This document shows, piece after piece, positions 1-11,240 of a stretch of 64,000 bases of DNA. The DNA comes from Hanleya hanleyi (lineage: Eukaryota > Mollusca > Polyplacophora > Lepidopleurida > Hanleyidae): contig JAVTVY010036923.1 of NCBI GenBank assembly GCA_036873755.1, positions 110,874 to 174,873 of the forward strand, written 5' to 3'. The notes beneath the pieces were generated by a model. That model did no database searches. It had not been told where the DNA came from and was given only the letters and a program-made list of their open reading frames with translations. Every line of letters starts with the position of its first letter. Positions within the stretch are counted from its first letter, which is position 1. A program made the position numbers and the translations under genes.

Positions 1-2027
1 TTACAGAGACGATCGTATAATAACAGCGATAACAGGGGGTTTATGAGCCATTGAAAATCAGTCATGCGAATAATTAAAAGTTAATCTGTCATTATCTGTC
101 TGCCTCTGTATAGTCTATCAGCTTCTTAAGATGTCGTTAAGCTAGGGGGTTAAACGAAACAAACGCCAACGGAACCATTACATGTGTTGTTAACGCCCGA
201 TAGCATTAATATAGCTGATAATGACATAGCCGAATTGCTCTACAGGCATTGTCATCCCACATATCAAATGATAGTGATTTAGCTCTTGTTTTTCTGCCGT
301 CCTTGTATCATTGTTACTTCATTTGCCGATAAGTTGAAAGGAAGATATACCCTCGTAAACTAAAAGACATGCTGTCGTTGTTAAGTTGCTCAGACCTGGT
401 GCAAACTTAAGGACTGAAGAGTGTTCGACGTACAGCAGATATACATCAACGGGACAGAGTGAGTAAACATTTCCTTTGAATAAAAATGTGTAAAATGTTA
501 TCGTTCAAAAATCTGTAAAGCAACAGGGCAATATGAGCATATGTATGTGGTTGAAAGAGCGGCGCGGAAGGCCGGATGTGGGCTTAATGGTGGCTTAACG
601 CAGAAAAATCGAAGGATTGTTACACGCCCGCCAAAAGTGTATTTTTTGCATGCTGGTTGTCTAGAGTTCTTGCAGCACGAAAATCTTTGTCTGCAAGCTG
701 AATTCTTAATTTCACGACTTTTATTCCATTTTTGCTGACAGAGGGGTTTTGAGATATGTTTGTGTAAAGCCAATTTCTCACGTTTTGAAGTTGGCCATAG
801 TAGAGACACATGTACACTCCTGAAACAAAGTTTCCGGCATAGCACGTAATCTATCTTGACAAATGCGGGTCTAATCGACTATGGTGGAATTCAAAATGGT
901 CGCCATCTGGCGTTTGTTACGGTGTCAGGAACATCCTTTTCCCCATATTGAAGTCGCTCGGATACTGGTCAACATGATATCTCAAGAACCGTCAGATCGA
1001 GCTGAAACATGGTCAATGGCTAGAGGGCTATGTCGAGGAGCGCATATACGAATTACAACCTGATTTGTCTGTTGGAATGTTGGCCATCTTGGATTGACCT
1101 AGAATTATTCAAAGATCTTTTCCTCCAGACAGTTAACCCGAATGACTTGAAACTTGGTATACACGATCACAGAACTGCACTCTCTTCAATGTGTTCAAGG
1201 CAACTTGATCGGTTGAAAAATATGGCCACCATTAACGAATCAATTTTGGCAGCCATCTAGGATTTTACACTGTTTTCAGAATTGACCTGTTTTGATGGGA
1301 CAAATGTCGTTTTATGTGTAAACATGGTCTACAACTTCGATTACAGCAGTCATTTACTTCTAAAATGCACCATTGCCTCAATGAGACCTCCAAAAGTATT
1401 TTTCTTATTCTTTTTTATTCCAAGGATACGTGTGGTGTCAATAATTTCGTTGACATGAGGTTATGTACTTCGACCTATCGGTCAGGACCGTAGTCCGAAA
1501 AAATTGTGAAAGGGTGCAGAAACGGAAGCTACTCAGATGTTCACATAATTTCGCGAAACTTTGACGAAAGTTTGCCTTCAATTGTTAGGGTGACAGCATA
1601 CCTGGAAGCAAGTGTTAGTGTTTGATCAGCCAGAGCACGCAAAACTTAATAAAACGCCGAGAAACAAATACAAATGATAATCATGGCGTAGTTACCATGG
1701 TTACAGTGACTTCAGCAGCCAATTTGAGCAGCAAATACAAAACTGGTAATTTTTTTTGGAGTGGATTAATCTCTTTGATAATTTGCCTCTCTAATAAAAT
1801 AGTAAAACGTACGTAATCTTAAAACCGTTATAGGCACCAAAATCACCATTCTGGGCAAAAACTAAAAAATCCTGCTGTATCGTTCTTGGGTTTCTGAACA
1901 TTTTCTACATGGAAATCATGGCAAACTCGCTGCAGGAAAACTTGTATAAACAGTTAACCTCCAATAAGCCAAGTCTAGATAATGCTTTTTTCGACACTTT
2001 TCTGTGACGTTCTTTTCAGTAACTTCT
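1..2027. other. no recognisable gene
   Basis: No protein domain, RNA gene or clear repeat is recognised here. The longest open frame (498-845, minus, 115 codons) has no familiar motif, is rich in Lys, Arg, Ser and Cys, and overlaps other frames of similar length. The stretch at 880-1260 contains phrases such as 'AAAATGGCCACC' that recall diverged tandem repeats elsewhere in the window, but I cannot delimit units. Confidence 0.5.
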
Positions 2028-2519
2028 GAACACTACCCTATCTCCGGAACGGCAAAAACTTGTTAGCTGACACTCCTTGACCTTATAGATCGTCAGCTTG
2101 GAGTTATATAAGCCTATTTCAATAAAAAGCAGAGGATTATGGGCAAATTCAAAATGACGACCATGTGACCAGGACCAGAAAAGTGATGCTTTAATCACAT
2201 TTCTTCAAAATTCTTGCTTTTCTGCGGGGAAAAGTGAAGAACCTAGAGCATAGTCTGAGGGATGCACACATTTGATCAAAATGATCTGTAAGGCTGCTTA
2301 CAAGATACCCCCCGTAAGGCATAGATACATGTTGGTGGTTAACGCGTCACGAGTAAGTTGAATGGCATTGTGTCGTGTGGCGATGGAAATGACATTTGAT
2401 AGAAATTGAAGAATATTTGTAGTGGAATATAAGTATACAGGTTATAGTAGTTTATGGGTAAGTTCATTTAGATTGCGTTTGGTGGCGGTATGGTATGTAA
2501 CTAGTTGACAATGAGACCT

Positions 2520-3606
2520 CGCTCGGTCGTGACTACGGTTAACCGATTCTCTACAAGGTCTCTTGGTATGGTAGCTGCATACCAAATTTGAGAGGAATCC
2601 AAGTAGCGGTTGTCAAATTATGCTCCGGAAACGAAATGTTACGGACCAACTGAGAAAACTCTGTCCATAGGTGGCGCCACCTGTAGATGCACACGCGCCA
2701 AACGCAATCCCAAGCGAGGAATCATGGTATGGTAGCTACATACAAAATTTGAGAAGAATCCAATTAGCTGTTGTCAAGTTATGCTCCGGAAACTAAATGT
2801 TACGGATCGACAAGAGAAATTTTTGACCCTAGGTGGCGCCACCTGTAGATGCACATGCGCCAAGCGCAATCCCAAGCGCGGTCTCATGGTATGGTAGCTG
2901 CATACCAAATTTGAGAGGAATCCAAGTAGCGGTTGTCAAGTTATGCTCCGGAAACGAAATGTTACGGAGCGGCAAGAGAAAGTTTTGACTCTAGGTGGTG
3001 CCACTTGTAGACGCACTTGCGCCAAACGCAATCCCAAGCGAGGTCTCATGGTATGGTAGCTGCATACCAAATTTGAGAGAAATCCAAGTAGCGGTTGTCA
3101 AGTTATGCTCCGGAAACGAAATGTTACGGCAGACAAGAGAAGGTTTTGACCCTAGGTGGCGCCACCTGTAGACGCACATGCCAAACGCAATCCCAAGCGA
3201 TGTCTCATGGTATGGTAGCTGCATACCAAATTTGAGAGGAATCCAACTAGCGGTTGTCAAGTTATGCTCCAGAAACGAAATGTTATGGACCGACAAGAGA
3301 AAGTTTTGACCCTAGGTGGCGCCACCTGTAGACGCACATGCGCCAAACGCAATCCCAAGCGAGGTCTCATGGTATGGTAGCTGCATACCAAATTTGAGAG
3401 AAATCCAAGTAGCGGTTGTCAAGTTATGCTCCGGAAACGAAATGTTACGGCAGATAAGAGAAAGTTTTGACCCTAGGTGGCGCCACTTGTAGACGCATAT
3501 GCACCAAACGCAATCCCAATCGAGGTCTCATGGTATGGTAGCTGCATACCAAATTTGAGAGAAATCCGAGTAGAGGTTTTCAAGTTATGATCCGGAAACG
3601 AAATGT
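2520..3606 (+). repeat. minisatellite array, ~168-bp units
   Basis: About six and a half units follow one another. Each reads 'TGGTATGGTAGCTGCATACC', 'AAATTTGAGAG', 'CAAGTTATGCTCCGGAAACG', 'TTTTGACCCTAGGTGGCGCC' and 'AACGCAATCCCAAGCG' in that order. Units differ by scattered substitutions and small indels. Open frames in this stretch are by-products of the repetition and should not be called genes. Confidence 0.9.
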
Positions 3607-3608
3607 TA

Positions 3609-3651
3609 AGGACGGACGGACGTACGGACGTACTGACGGACGAACGGACGG
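3609..3651 (+). repeat. GGAC/ACGG microsatellite
   Basis: A run of GGAC-type tetranucleotides with minor interruptions lies directly after the last minisatellite unit. This is the position where pearl elements carry their ACGG microsatellite. Confidence 0.85.
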
Positions 3652-4027
3652 TCAAGCTGAAACCATTATACGCCGCCTACACTACGTGTACGGGGGGTAT
3701 AAAAATATTTTATCCGCTTCAGATTATTATTTACTTATTTATCATGTAGGTTTTGCGAAGAGAACACATAAATAAAAAAAAATAATAAATCGTCAAAAAA
3801 AAATGTCTTTTTTGAAAATAACGTGAGTGTGACGTCATCTTGGCCGCCATCTTGGATTTGTTTTCACATTTGTTAGTAGAGCTTGACCCAAGGGTGTAGT
3901 GTGGAAAATTTCAGCTACTTAGCTCAATTGGTAAGAAAAATATTTAGGTGGGATGGGGCCGAAATGCCCCTCCTTCTTGTGACTCACAGACCTGGAAAGG
4001 TCCCAAATCGCCCAGGCCAGTAGCCTC

Positions 4028-5241
4028 ATGTCAACGAATGAATATTGAGCCATCAAACTTTGCAGCTCAGAAGACAGTGCTAGGCTTAAATTTAGTCAAG
4101 TTGTTTACCATATACATGGAAAACTTAGTAGAATAATTAAATAATGGCGACTGTGGGACTTACCTTATATTTCATACATTATAACGTTGTCACCACAATG
4201 GTCGCCATTTTGAATTTTTCCGCACCGTCTCACAGTGCAATAATTCAATGCATGAACCCACATTAATGTCAATACTACTGTCCTCCAGACTGCAAAGTTT
4301 GAAGACCCAATATTCAACCTTTCAAACGTCATTGAGAATAAAGTTCTAGAAAAGGGCAAAAAAAGTCCATTTTTTCGGTTTTGCTTTTGGAAGAATAACC
4401 TAAGAATAGCAAATCTATTTATTTTGACGTCGTACTTTAATATTTTTTCTGCAGCCGAGGATTTTTCGAAAATATGATTCCATGTGATGCTTCAGTGAAA
4501 CAAAATGACACTTAAACGGCGTGTAACGATAATTTCACTAAGCCACCTAACTATAAATAGCACTACGGGATTTTTAATGAACCTGTCTATGGACGTTTCA
4601 ATGTATCTGAAGAAACTTGCACTGCGACACGATTGGCGAGACAAGAACGACATGACGGCCATATTACATACGCCGCTGGGAGCACGTGCACTGAGCGGTA
4701 GGGCGATCGGCTAGCACCTTGATGGTGGGTCATGTAGAATCGTAGATGGGGAGTCTCATCTTCGTTACATCAAACCAATTTCTACGTTCCCACTTCGAAC
4801 TTCAGAGCGTGAGCGTAGAAATTGGCTTGGTGAACGGAGATCGAGGATCAGGAAACTTAAAGCAATAACACAGTCATATGCATATAAACAAACACATTTA
4901 TAGAAATGAAACGGCCAGGTGTGCCAAGTCACGGCAGACAGCATAAAGATGAAGGAGAACTCCCCGACATGTGCATAGATACAATGAGTAGACAAAGTAA
5001 TACTATACCTAAACGCCTTTCGATGCATAAAATTGGAAACGGTACTTGAGTTGACAAGAAGGTGATTTCGATACTTTCCAATAACACATCCACATGATTG
5101 AAGCATGTGGACATCAAGGTTTAAGCAATCGCGCCAAACAGTTTTCATACTCAATTTCAGAGATTTGACTGAGTGAAGTATGGTATCAAATGGAATATTT
5201 CATAAATCAGCATTTGTACCTCCACATCCTCCAATATTTTC
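4028..5241. other. no gene; one small foldback
   Basis: No protein or RNA gene is recognised. At 4771-4830 the ends (CAAACCAATTTCTACG and CGTAGAAATTGGCTTGG) pair to form a hairpin. The left half plus 'TTCCCACTTCGAAC' matches the terminal repeat of the foldback element at 9212-9622, so this is probably a miniature relative. Confidence 0.5.
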
Positions 5242-6667
5242 ATCCCCCGCCAGACCCTAGGCGGGGGATATAGAATTGCTGTTTCTGTGTGGGTGTGTGT
5301 GCGTGCGTCATGTTTTTCCGTTAATTCGATAACTTCAAAACTATTGATCAAATTCACTTCAAATTTTAGCTGAAGGTATAATTGAGAATAGACTTCGGCC
5401 TATTGATTTGGGGTAACTATGTCGAAGGTCAAGATCACTTGGACTAGAAAATGTGCAAAAGGAGGGAAATGTCCAGTTCCTGCTGACGAATTGGCACCAA
5501 ACATTAAGTATGTAATACCGATGGGGTAAAGACGAAAGTTATTTTATGTTTAGATCAAAAGGTCAAGGGTCAAGTTCACTCAAGCGCAGAAAACCTGTAA
5601 AAAATGGAAAATCTTCCGCTTCAAGCCCAGAATTGGTTCCAAACTTGATGCCTACCTTGCAGATAGGGCAGAGAATAGTCCTATTTACTTTGCCGTCAAA
5701 CATTCAGACAAAGGTCAAGGTCACCTAGGCCAAAACATGTGGGAAAGGTGGGAAATTGTGAACTCCAGTTCAGAGATGTGGTTTATGATCAAATTCCATG
5801 TATACTCCAAACTCATTGCAAGTAATTGATTTTGACTGATTATTACCTCTCGGCCAAATTTGGCCAAAGTTTTATAGTCATCGGCATCGTCTGTCTGTCC
5901 ATCTATCTGTCCATCGTCGTTATGGACACAATATGTCTCGAAGTACTATAGCCAGGCTTACGAAATTCATACTACAGTTGCACTTGGTGATGGAACAGAA
6001 GCCTATTGAAAACGACTGACCTTGACCTCATTAAAAAGGTCAAATTCTAGTTTTGCAATATTTTTATAATGATTATAGTTAGGTACCCAAATTCATATTG
6101 CACAGACGAACTTGAACCCTTCCATTGACTGACCTTGACTGGCCTTGACATATTTTTACAAGGTCAGTCGCCGTTTATTGACATATCTTGAAGAATTATA
6201 CTTACAGCCAGGCTTTAAGATACATCATTCTTTAGATGACGACTTTACAACGAATATTATGGATTAAGAATACTTATCAGCGATACGGATTGGATATTTT
6301 TGGAACATCATGATGTCTTGCCGGCATCATTGAAAACTGTTGACCGCTTCTCTCTTGCAGGAAACAAGCCTATGTTTATGTATACTATGATTGCCTTCTT
6401 GAATTTGGTGCTAATACTGTTATATGGAATATGGAATAGGTCTTTGGATTATGGACGAGGATATTCTCTAATGGACGACGGCTGAATTATGAATGACGGA
6501 CAGACGCGTGTAATTTCAAATTAATTATGTGTATGCATGTGGCGATGATTGACCTTGACCAATTTTTTCAAGGTCAGATTCCATTTAGTTATTTTCCCTT
6601 TGAACCATATAAGTGCTAATATTTTGTTTGCTTGTCTCACCTGACTGTGGAAAATCTGGCGGGGGAT
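5242..6667. mobile_element. putative non-autonomous element with GGCGGGGGAT termini
   Basis: A 13-bp inverted repeat bounds the segment: ATCCCCCGCCAGA at 5242-5254 and TCTGGCGGGGGAT at 6655-6667. The left end is itself a hairpin, since GGCGGGGGAT recurs at 5260-5269 after an 8-base loop. A GT-rich tract follows at 5281-5310. The interior has many phrases of the type 'AAGGTCA' and 'TGACCTTGACC', which suggest decayed internal repeats. There is no plausible long reading frame. Superfamily and target-site duplication are not determined. Confidence 0.5.
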
Positions 6668-7353
6668 ATGTGACCTCGCGGCTCTTGTTTAGTTATGAAC
6701 TTTTGTTTTAATCAAAAGGCCACTCAAATTCTACCGAGTATCTTAAATCGTTGACCATTGATAACAGGGACACGACTTTAAAAAAATCCACTCAGTAGTT
6801 CTCAATAACCGCAATAATTTAAATACGATAGACGATTATTCTTAGCGTGCAGTGCTGAGCGTAACGTATGCCCTGACATTCGTAACGTCGTTACGCAATC
6901 TATCGACGAGGCGGTGAACTGCAACTCCCGCGATCAATCTTAATCGTATATATCATTCAATATCTGGACTGCAAAAGCTTCCCTGATTTAAACCACATAT
7001 TTATATGAATCACAGCAACCGAGGGGTTTTGGACCCATTGGGCCATTTTTATTCGACTGTGTGTGTTAGTTTGATGCATGTCTAATCCAATTGATGTTGA
7101 GAATGTGGAGAGACAATTTCGTCTTCGCCGTTTCGTTTTCCGCAACATTTTAGAGAAATTGCCACTCTCTGAACCTACCACTGTGAATGGAACAGCCGAC
7201 GCCTCCCTGACTGACCCTGTCTGTTGTATTCGTACGATCAAAACTTAGTCCGTGAAGGGGGTCCGTGGTCGCATCAGTGCGTGAACTACCGCTAACCTCA
7301 TCGTTATGTGCTGAAGAGACTATGATAGGTGGGCGCACGCGTTAGTCTTCGAC
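6668..7353. other. no recognisable gene
   Basis: No domain, RNA gene or repeat family is recognised. Short minus-strand open frames at 6957-7338 show no familiar motif. Confidence 0.4.
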
Positions 7354-8729
7354 CGTATGGCAAGTTGTTTTACTATTTATTCAGTATTTGGTGATATGAT
7401 CAAACATTTGCTGATATCAGCAAATATTTGCTGATATCATCAATCATTTTATGATATCACTAATGGGTTTGCTGGCATCAATAACGTATTTGCAAATCAT
7501 TTGATGATATCAGCAAATACGCTTTATTTGTTGTTCAGCAAATGATTTGTTGATATCATCAAATGGTTTGATGATATCAGCAAATACTTTATATTTGATG
7601 ATATCATTAAACATGGCGAAATGTCAAAGTAGGAACCATAACGTTTAAGCCTCCCTGTTCAGAACGAGAATAAACCTCCTTACAGTGCATACTCCGGTTG
7701 ACAGGCTCACTCCACTATTTTCATGTTCTCGATAGCGGAGGTTGACCTTTACGTCCTGGCCATGACGCAATGTGACGGGTCCACCACGCGCATGAGTTTC
7801 TGTGTAAATCCGATTGGATCCCCCCCCCCCACGCGCAAGGTCAACACAGATATAACTCAGAATTGAAAATTGATCGGAACGTTCAACAAACAGCGCCTGA
7901 GTTTACAGGCGCATGCTCAGATAGATACCCTCACACAATTCGTTCAATCTGTAACGGCTTTTACACAAATACCCACATCATACAAAGATCAAAAGAAGCC
8001 ATATAGATTCATTGATTCTTGGCTAGTTCTATCTATGTTGTAAGAGCTTTGCCCCGTTACGGGTCGGTGAAGAGCCGAAGAGATTTATTTGTTGTTGTAT
8101 GTACGGGTATGCCTTAACTCCTGCCTTAAAAGCCAGCCAGTGATAGCACGACTATCGCAGGTATCGGTTTTGCACTTTATATGTACACACCATGCTCCAT
8201 GCTGACACATTCGTTACACTGAATTCCCCTTCCGTCTCACTCCCTTTATACTGAAATGCTGATCACATGGAAAAGTTTATCCCATGCCCTTGTATTGTTA
8301 TATTAGTATAGTTTGACGTATGATATATACTGGTGTTTTGATGGCAGCGGCTATTAAACATATTCCCTACATCACCCAAACCACTGTAGTTGTGTTTGAT
8401 TCATTTATTGTCATTGTCTGACTCTTTAATTAAGTAGTAAATGTAATTTGTCGGTAGAGGTCTTTACCAGTGGGTATTAATTAATTTATCAAAACATTTA
8501 GGCTTATTTTCACTTTCCGCCATATTTAATGATATCATCAAATGATTTGCTGATATCAGCAGTCTATTTGCTGATATCATCAAATCATTTGGTGATATCA
8601 CTAAATCATTTACAGATATCAGCAAATCAGCAAATCATTTGATGATAATAGCAAATCATTTGATGATATCAGCAAATCTTTAAAGATAACAGAAAATGCC
8701 GAATAAAAAGTAAAACGACTTGCCATACG
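7354..8729. mobile_element. TIR element with GATATC palindrome arrays
   Basis: The ends form a ~29-bp inverted repeat: CGTATGGCAAGT at the left and ACTTGCCATACG at the right, with further matching through the TTTATTC side. Just inside each end is a cluster of palindromic phrases of the type TTTGATGATATCAGCAAA, near 7381-7612 and 8525-8690. The ~900-bp centre has no such motif and no coding frame. It is a non-autonomous DNA element with reiterated subterminal motifs that could be transposase-binding sites. No convincing target-site duplication is visible, so the superfamily is open. Confidence 0.7.
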
Positions 8730-9211
8730 AACGTAAGATCCTGCAGCGACATATAGTAAATGTCTTTAATTAATGTAATAAGATTTGATGAAACGTTAAT
8801 AGGGCATCACGGTGTGTGGTATAATTGGTGGGGCGATATAGCTTGGAGTATGTATATATATAACGGTGTATATGAGCGGTTACGAGTATTTGATATATGA
8901 CTGGCTGAGAAATTATGACGTCGCTCTAGCCACAAAATGTGCATCCCACTGTAGTAGCCAGAAACCTATACTGTGTAACATTATCCCAAATGTTGGACCG
9001 TACTATAGACGATATATTTTCGTAGACGCACAACACCGTAAATCCGATATCCTATGAATATTATCATTTCATATCATACCTATTTCCAACTGTTCGCTCT
9101 CCTTTGAATACATTGTTTGAATAAGCAGAATACACACCTAGTATACATGTTTGGCCTTGGTCTGGTTGGAGTAACATTAGTTTGGAAATTATATCTTCTA
9201 TACCAGAGTGC
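8730..9211. other. no recognisable gene
   Basis: Nothing recognised. The open frame at 8866-9057 (63 codons) has no familiar motif. Confidence 0.4.
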
Positions 9212-9622
9212 GTACTATCTGATACATTTTCATTTTATCAAGCCAATTTCTACGTTTCCACTTCGAACTTGCCTTGATATATCTGGACCCCTTCAATGTT
9301 CAAATAACTTAAAAATAGACACGAGACGCCACTGACCTCGAAAACATTTGAATTTCGAAATGGGTGGTAGAAGAGCGTTATTGATTGGCTGACCTATATA
9401 ATGGGCTAATATAAACACCATATTAGGAGGAATGACGCCGCTAGTTGAGGATGATGTCACTCCACACACAATCGGTGTGCAGGTTCTAATTTAATCGATC
9501 GTTCGCAGGTGAAATTTACACCTCGGATTTTGAACACTGAAGGGGGTCAGATAAATCAAGGCAGGTTCGAAGTGGGAACCTAGAAGTTGGCTGGATAAAA
9601 TGAAGATGTATCTGATACTGTT
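9212..9622. mobile_element. foldback MITE, ~85-bp inverted repeats
   Basis: Left sequence from 9212 (ACTATCTGATACATTTTC, then CCACTTCGAACTTGCCTTG) matches the reverse complement of the right sequence ending at about 9622. The match continues for ~85 bp on each side, out to the phrase ending in CCCCTTCA. There is no coding capacity. A related mini-hairpin lies at 4771-4830. It ends about 390 bp before the glycosyltransferase start codon, so it could sit in that gene's upstream intron or promoter. Confidence 0.7.
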
Positions 9623-9984
9623 AGTACTATAAGATATCGTGTAGATTTCACCGTCAGAACTCTTACAGGGTACAGACGTGAAATAGTTGGGTCAAAAGGA
9701 TTCAAAATGTTTGATTTAAAATGGAATGTGACCCAATTTCTTTGGATCTGTCACATCTATGCTCAAAAGTACCTCGTCAATTTGACACAATCCTTCTGAC
9801 AGTGTTCTCTTCTGTTTGATGGGCAAAGATTTAGATAGTTCCTGCGATCATTACTAACAATCGAATATATGTTGCTGTCTTTAAAAGCCTTAACGGACGA
9901 CGGCTTGCTACTGGATGGTGAATCTGACATCTGCAATTCCTATCTTCACCACGCATACAGCATGCATATTATTCATATTCCATG

Positions 9985-9998
9985 TTGTTCTATTGCAG
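9985..9998 (+). other. candidate 3' splice site before the GT31 exon
   Basis: A pyrimidine-rich run ending in TTCTATTGCAG places a candidate acceptor AG at 9997-9998, 16 bases before the preferred start codon. The visible reading frame is therefore probably one coding exon preceded by a non-coding exon further upstream. I did not identify that exon. Confidence 0.5.
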
Positions 9999-10014
9999 AT
10001 CATTCCAAAACCCG

Positions 10015-11184
10015 ATGAAGTGCATTCGAGGTGTCCCTCGGCGGCTGTTATGTAAAGGAATACCGCTATTGCTGCTCCTTGTCTTCGTGCTTTACCTTTC
10101 CAATCGGGGCTTTTCAGGTGTGCATCGCCATTTGCTAAGTTCAGAAGTCAACATAGACGTCGACAACGAATATAATGTGTTGAAATACATCTATCAACAG
10201 TCGTCTTCACCAGAGAAACAATCTCGGGCAAAGCTCAAGACGACCGATCACATATTCAATGCAACGAAATTTGTCGATTCTGTGAGACAAAGCAGACAGG
10301 CTGACAAAACATTCGAAACATATCACATTCCCCGTGCGTTCAAAGTGAAGTCTTACAACTATTCCTTTTCTATCAACGGCCATTCAATATGTGAAGGTGC
10401 AGCGCCATCCCTGATCATCGTGGTACCTTCTGTCCACAATGACGTAAAACGAAGGAAAGAAATAAGGGAATCGTGGGGTAGCGTGGTGAAAACAGGTGTC
10501 TGGGCGGATGGGACGTCATTGCCGAGAATAAGGCTTGTGTTCTTCATCGCACATGGCCTATTCGTAAAGAGTCACGATTTACTGTACGAGGAAAATTCCA
10601 AATACGGAGATATTGTATTTGCAGACTTCATCGACTCCTATCGAAATCTCACAGTTAAAACGATGTCCGTCATGAACTGGGTGAGCCAATATTGTTCAGG
10701 TGCTCAATACATATTGAAAAACGATGAAGATACCATTGTGCACCTACCGCGATTATTTCGAGTGATACAAAAAGTGAATTCCAACAATACATTTATCGGC
10801 CGACAAAATCGAAACCTCTCTGTGGCGAGAGAGAACAGTAAATGGGTGACGTCCATAAAGGAATATCCTCTTAAAAAGTACCCACCTTATACCAGCGGTA
10901 TGTTCTATGTTATCCCAGGTCACTTTGCTAAGAAATTGTTTGCAGTATCAGAATATTTACCACCCTTGTCAGTGGAAGACGTCTTTGTCACAGGCATTTT
11001 ACGGAACGTCGTCGGAGCAGATATAAAGGATTTAGGGAGTTCTGCTTGTGAATCACCGATAACCTGTAAATTTTCACGCGAGGAAACGGTGTCTATGATA
11101 GGGATTGACGGTTACCTCCCTCTTGGCAATATTTGGGGTCGTTTCAAAAGATTGGCTGCAAAAACTAAGAAGCGGTGGCATTAA
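10015..11184 (+). CDS. beta-1,3-galactosyltransferase-like protein (GT family 31)
   Basis: The 389-residue product looks like a type II Golgi protein. It has a short basic N-terminus, one membrane segment (about 16-28), a variable stem to about 130, then the GT31 catalytic domain. Visible GT31 signatures are RKEIRESWG (147-155), the DxD-type metal/UDP-sugar site DED (237-239), YPPYTSG (289-295) and EDVFVTG (321-327). Possible N-glycosylation sites occur at 82, 115, 211 and 267. Family members transfer Gal or GlcNAc in beta-1,3 linkage onto glycoprotein or glycolipid glycans in the Golgi lumen; donor and acceptor cannot be read from sequence. Length fits the family. The frame opens at 9982, but that ATG precedes the candidate acceptor, so I prefer 10015. 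The catalytic region is uninterrupted, as in many B3GALT genes. It is the only intact host-type gene seen. Confidence 0.9.
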   Translation: MKCIRGVPRRLLCKGIPLLLLLVFVLYLSNRGFSGVHRHLLSSEVNIDVDNEYNVLKYIYQQSSSPEKQSRAKLKTTDHIFNATKFVDSVRQSRQADKTFETYHIPRAFKVKSYNYSFSINGHSICEGAAPSLIIVVPSVHNDVKRRKEIRESWGSVVKTGVWADGTSLPRIRLVFFIAHGLFVKSHDLLYEENSKYGDIVFADFIDSYRNLTVKTMSVMNWVSQYCSGAQYILKNDEDTIVHLPRLFRVIQKVNSNNTFIGRQNRNLSVARENSKWVTSIKEYPLKKYPPYTSGMFYVIPGHFAKKLFAVSEYLPPLSVEDVFVTGILRNVVGADIKDLGSSACESPITCKFSREETVSMIGIDGYLPLGNIWGRFKRLAAKTKKRWH

Positions 11185-11234
11185 ATTCGACCAAACCACG
11201 TCCAAAAAATTCATGTGATTGGATCTATATTGAA

Positions 11235-11240
11235 AATAAA
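11235..11240 (+). terminator. polyadenylation signal of the GT31 gene
   Basis: AATAAA lies 51 bases after the GT31 stop codon, on the same strand. No other candidate lies closer. Confidence 0.6.

Larger units (their letters stand above)
2306..3700 (+). mobile_element. pearl-like tandem-repeat element 1 (non-autonomous)
   Basis: The element has a short inverted repeat (ATACCCCCCGTA at 2305-2316 against TACGGGGGGTAT at 3689-3700). Its core is an array of ~168-bp repeats, followed by a GGAC-type microsatellite and a small hairpin (TACAC/GTGTA near 3677-3690) just before the right end. This order matches pearl elements of bivalves and Helentron-associated elements (HINEs). The right junction with the host MITE is sharp at 3700/3701. 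The left edge is less certain: MITE similarity stops near 2250, about 55 bp before the inverted repeat. No coding capacity. Confidence 0.7.
2028..4027 (+). mobile_element. TTAACCC-family MITE, degenerate copy split by an insertion
   Basis: The left half (about 2028-2250) matches the left half of the intact copy at 16131-16730, including the 'CTATCTCCGGAACG' stretch, the 'GAGGATTATGGGCAAATTCA' stretch and 'TTTTCTGCG'. The right half (3701 to about 4027) matches the remainder: 'CAGATTATTATTTAC', the 'GTGACGTCATCTTGG' region, 'AGAGCTTGACCCAAG' and a final 'CCCAGGCC'. The two halves are separated by the tandem-repeat element at 2306-3700. The terminal TTAA motifs are no longer visible, so this is an old copy. 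Confidence 0.7.

Noticed and set aside
498..845. 115-codon minus-strand frame as a gene
   Set aside because: No recognised motif, overlapping frames on both strands, and no splice, promoter or poly(A) context.
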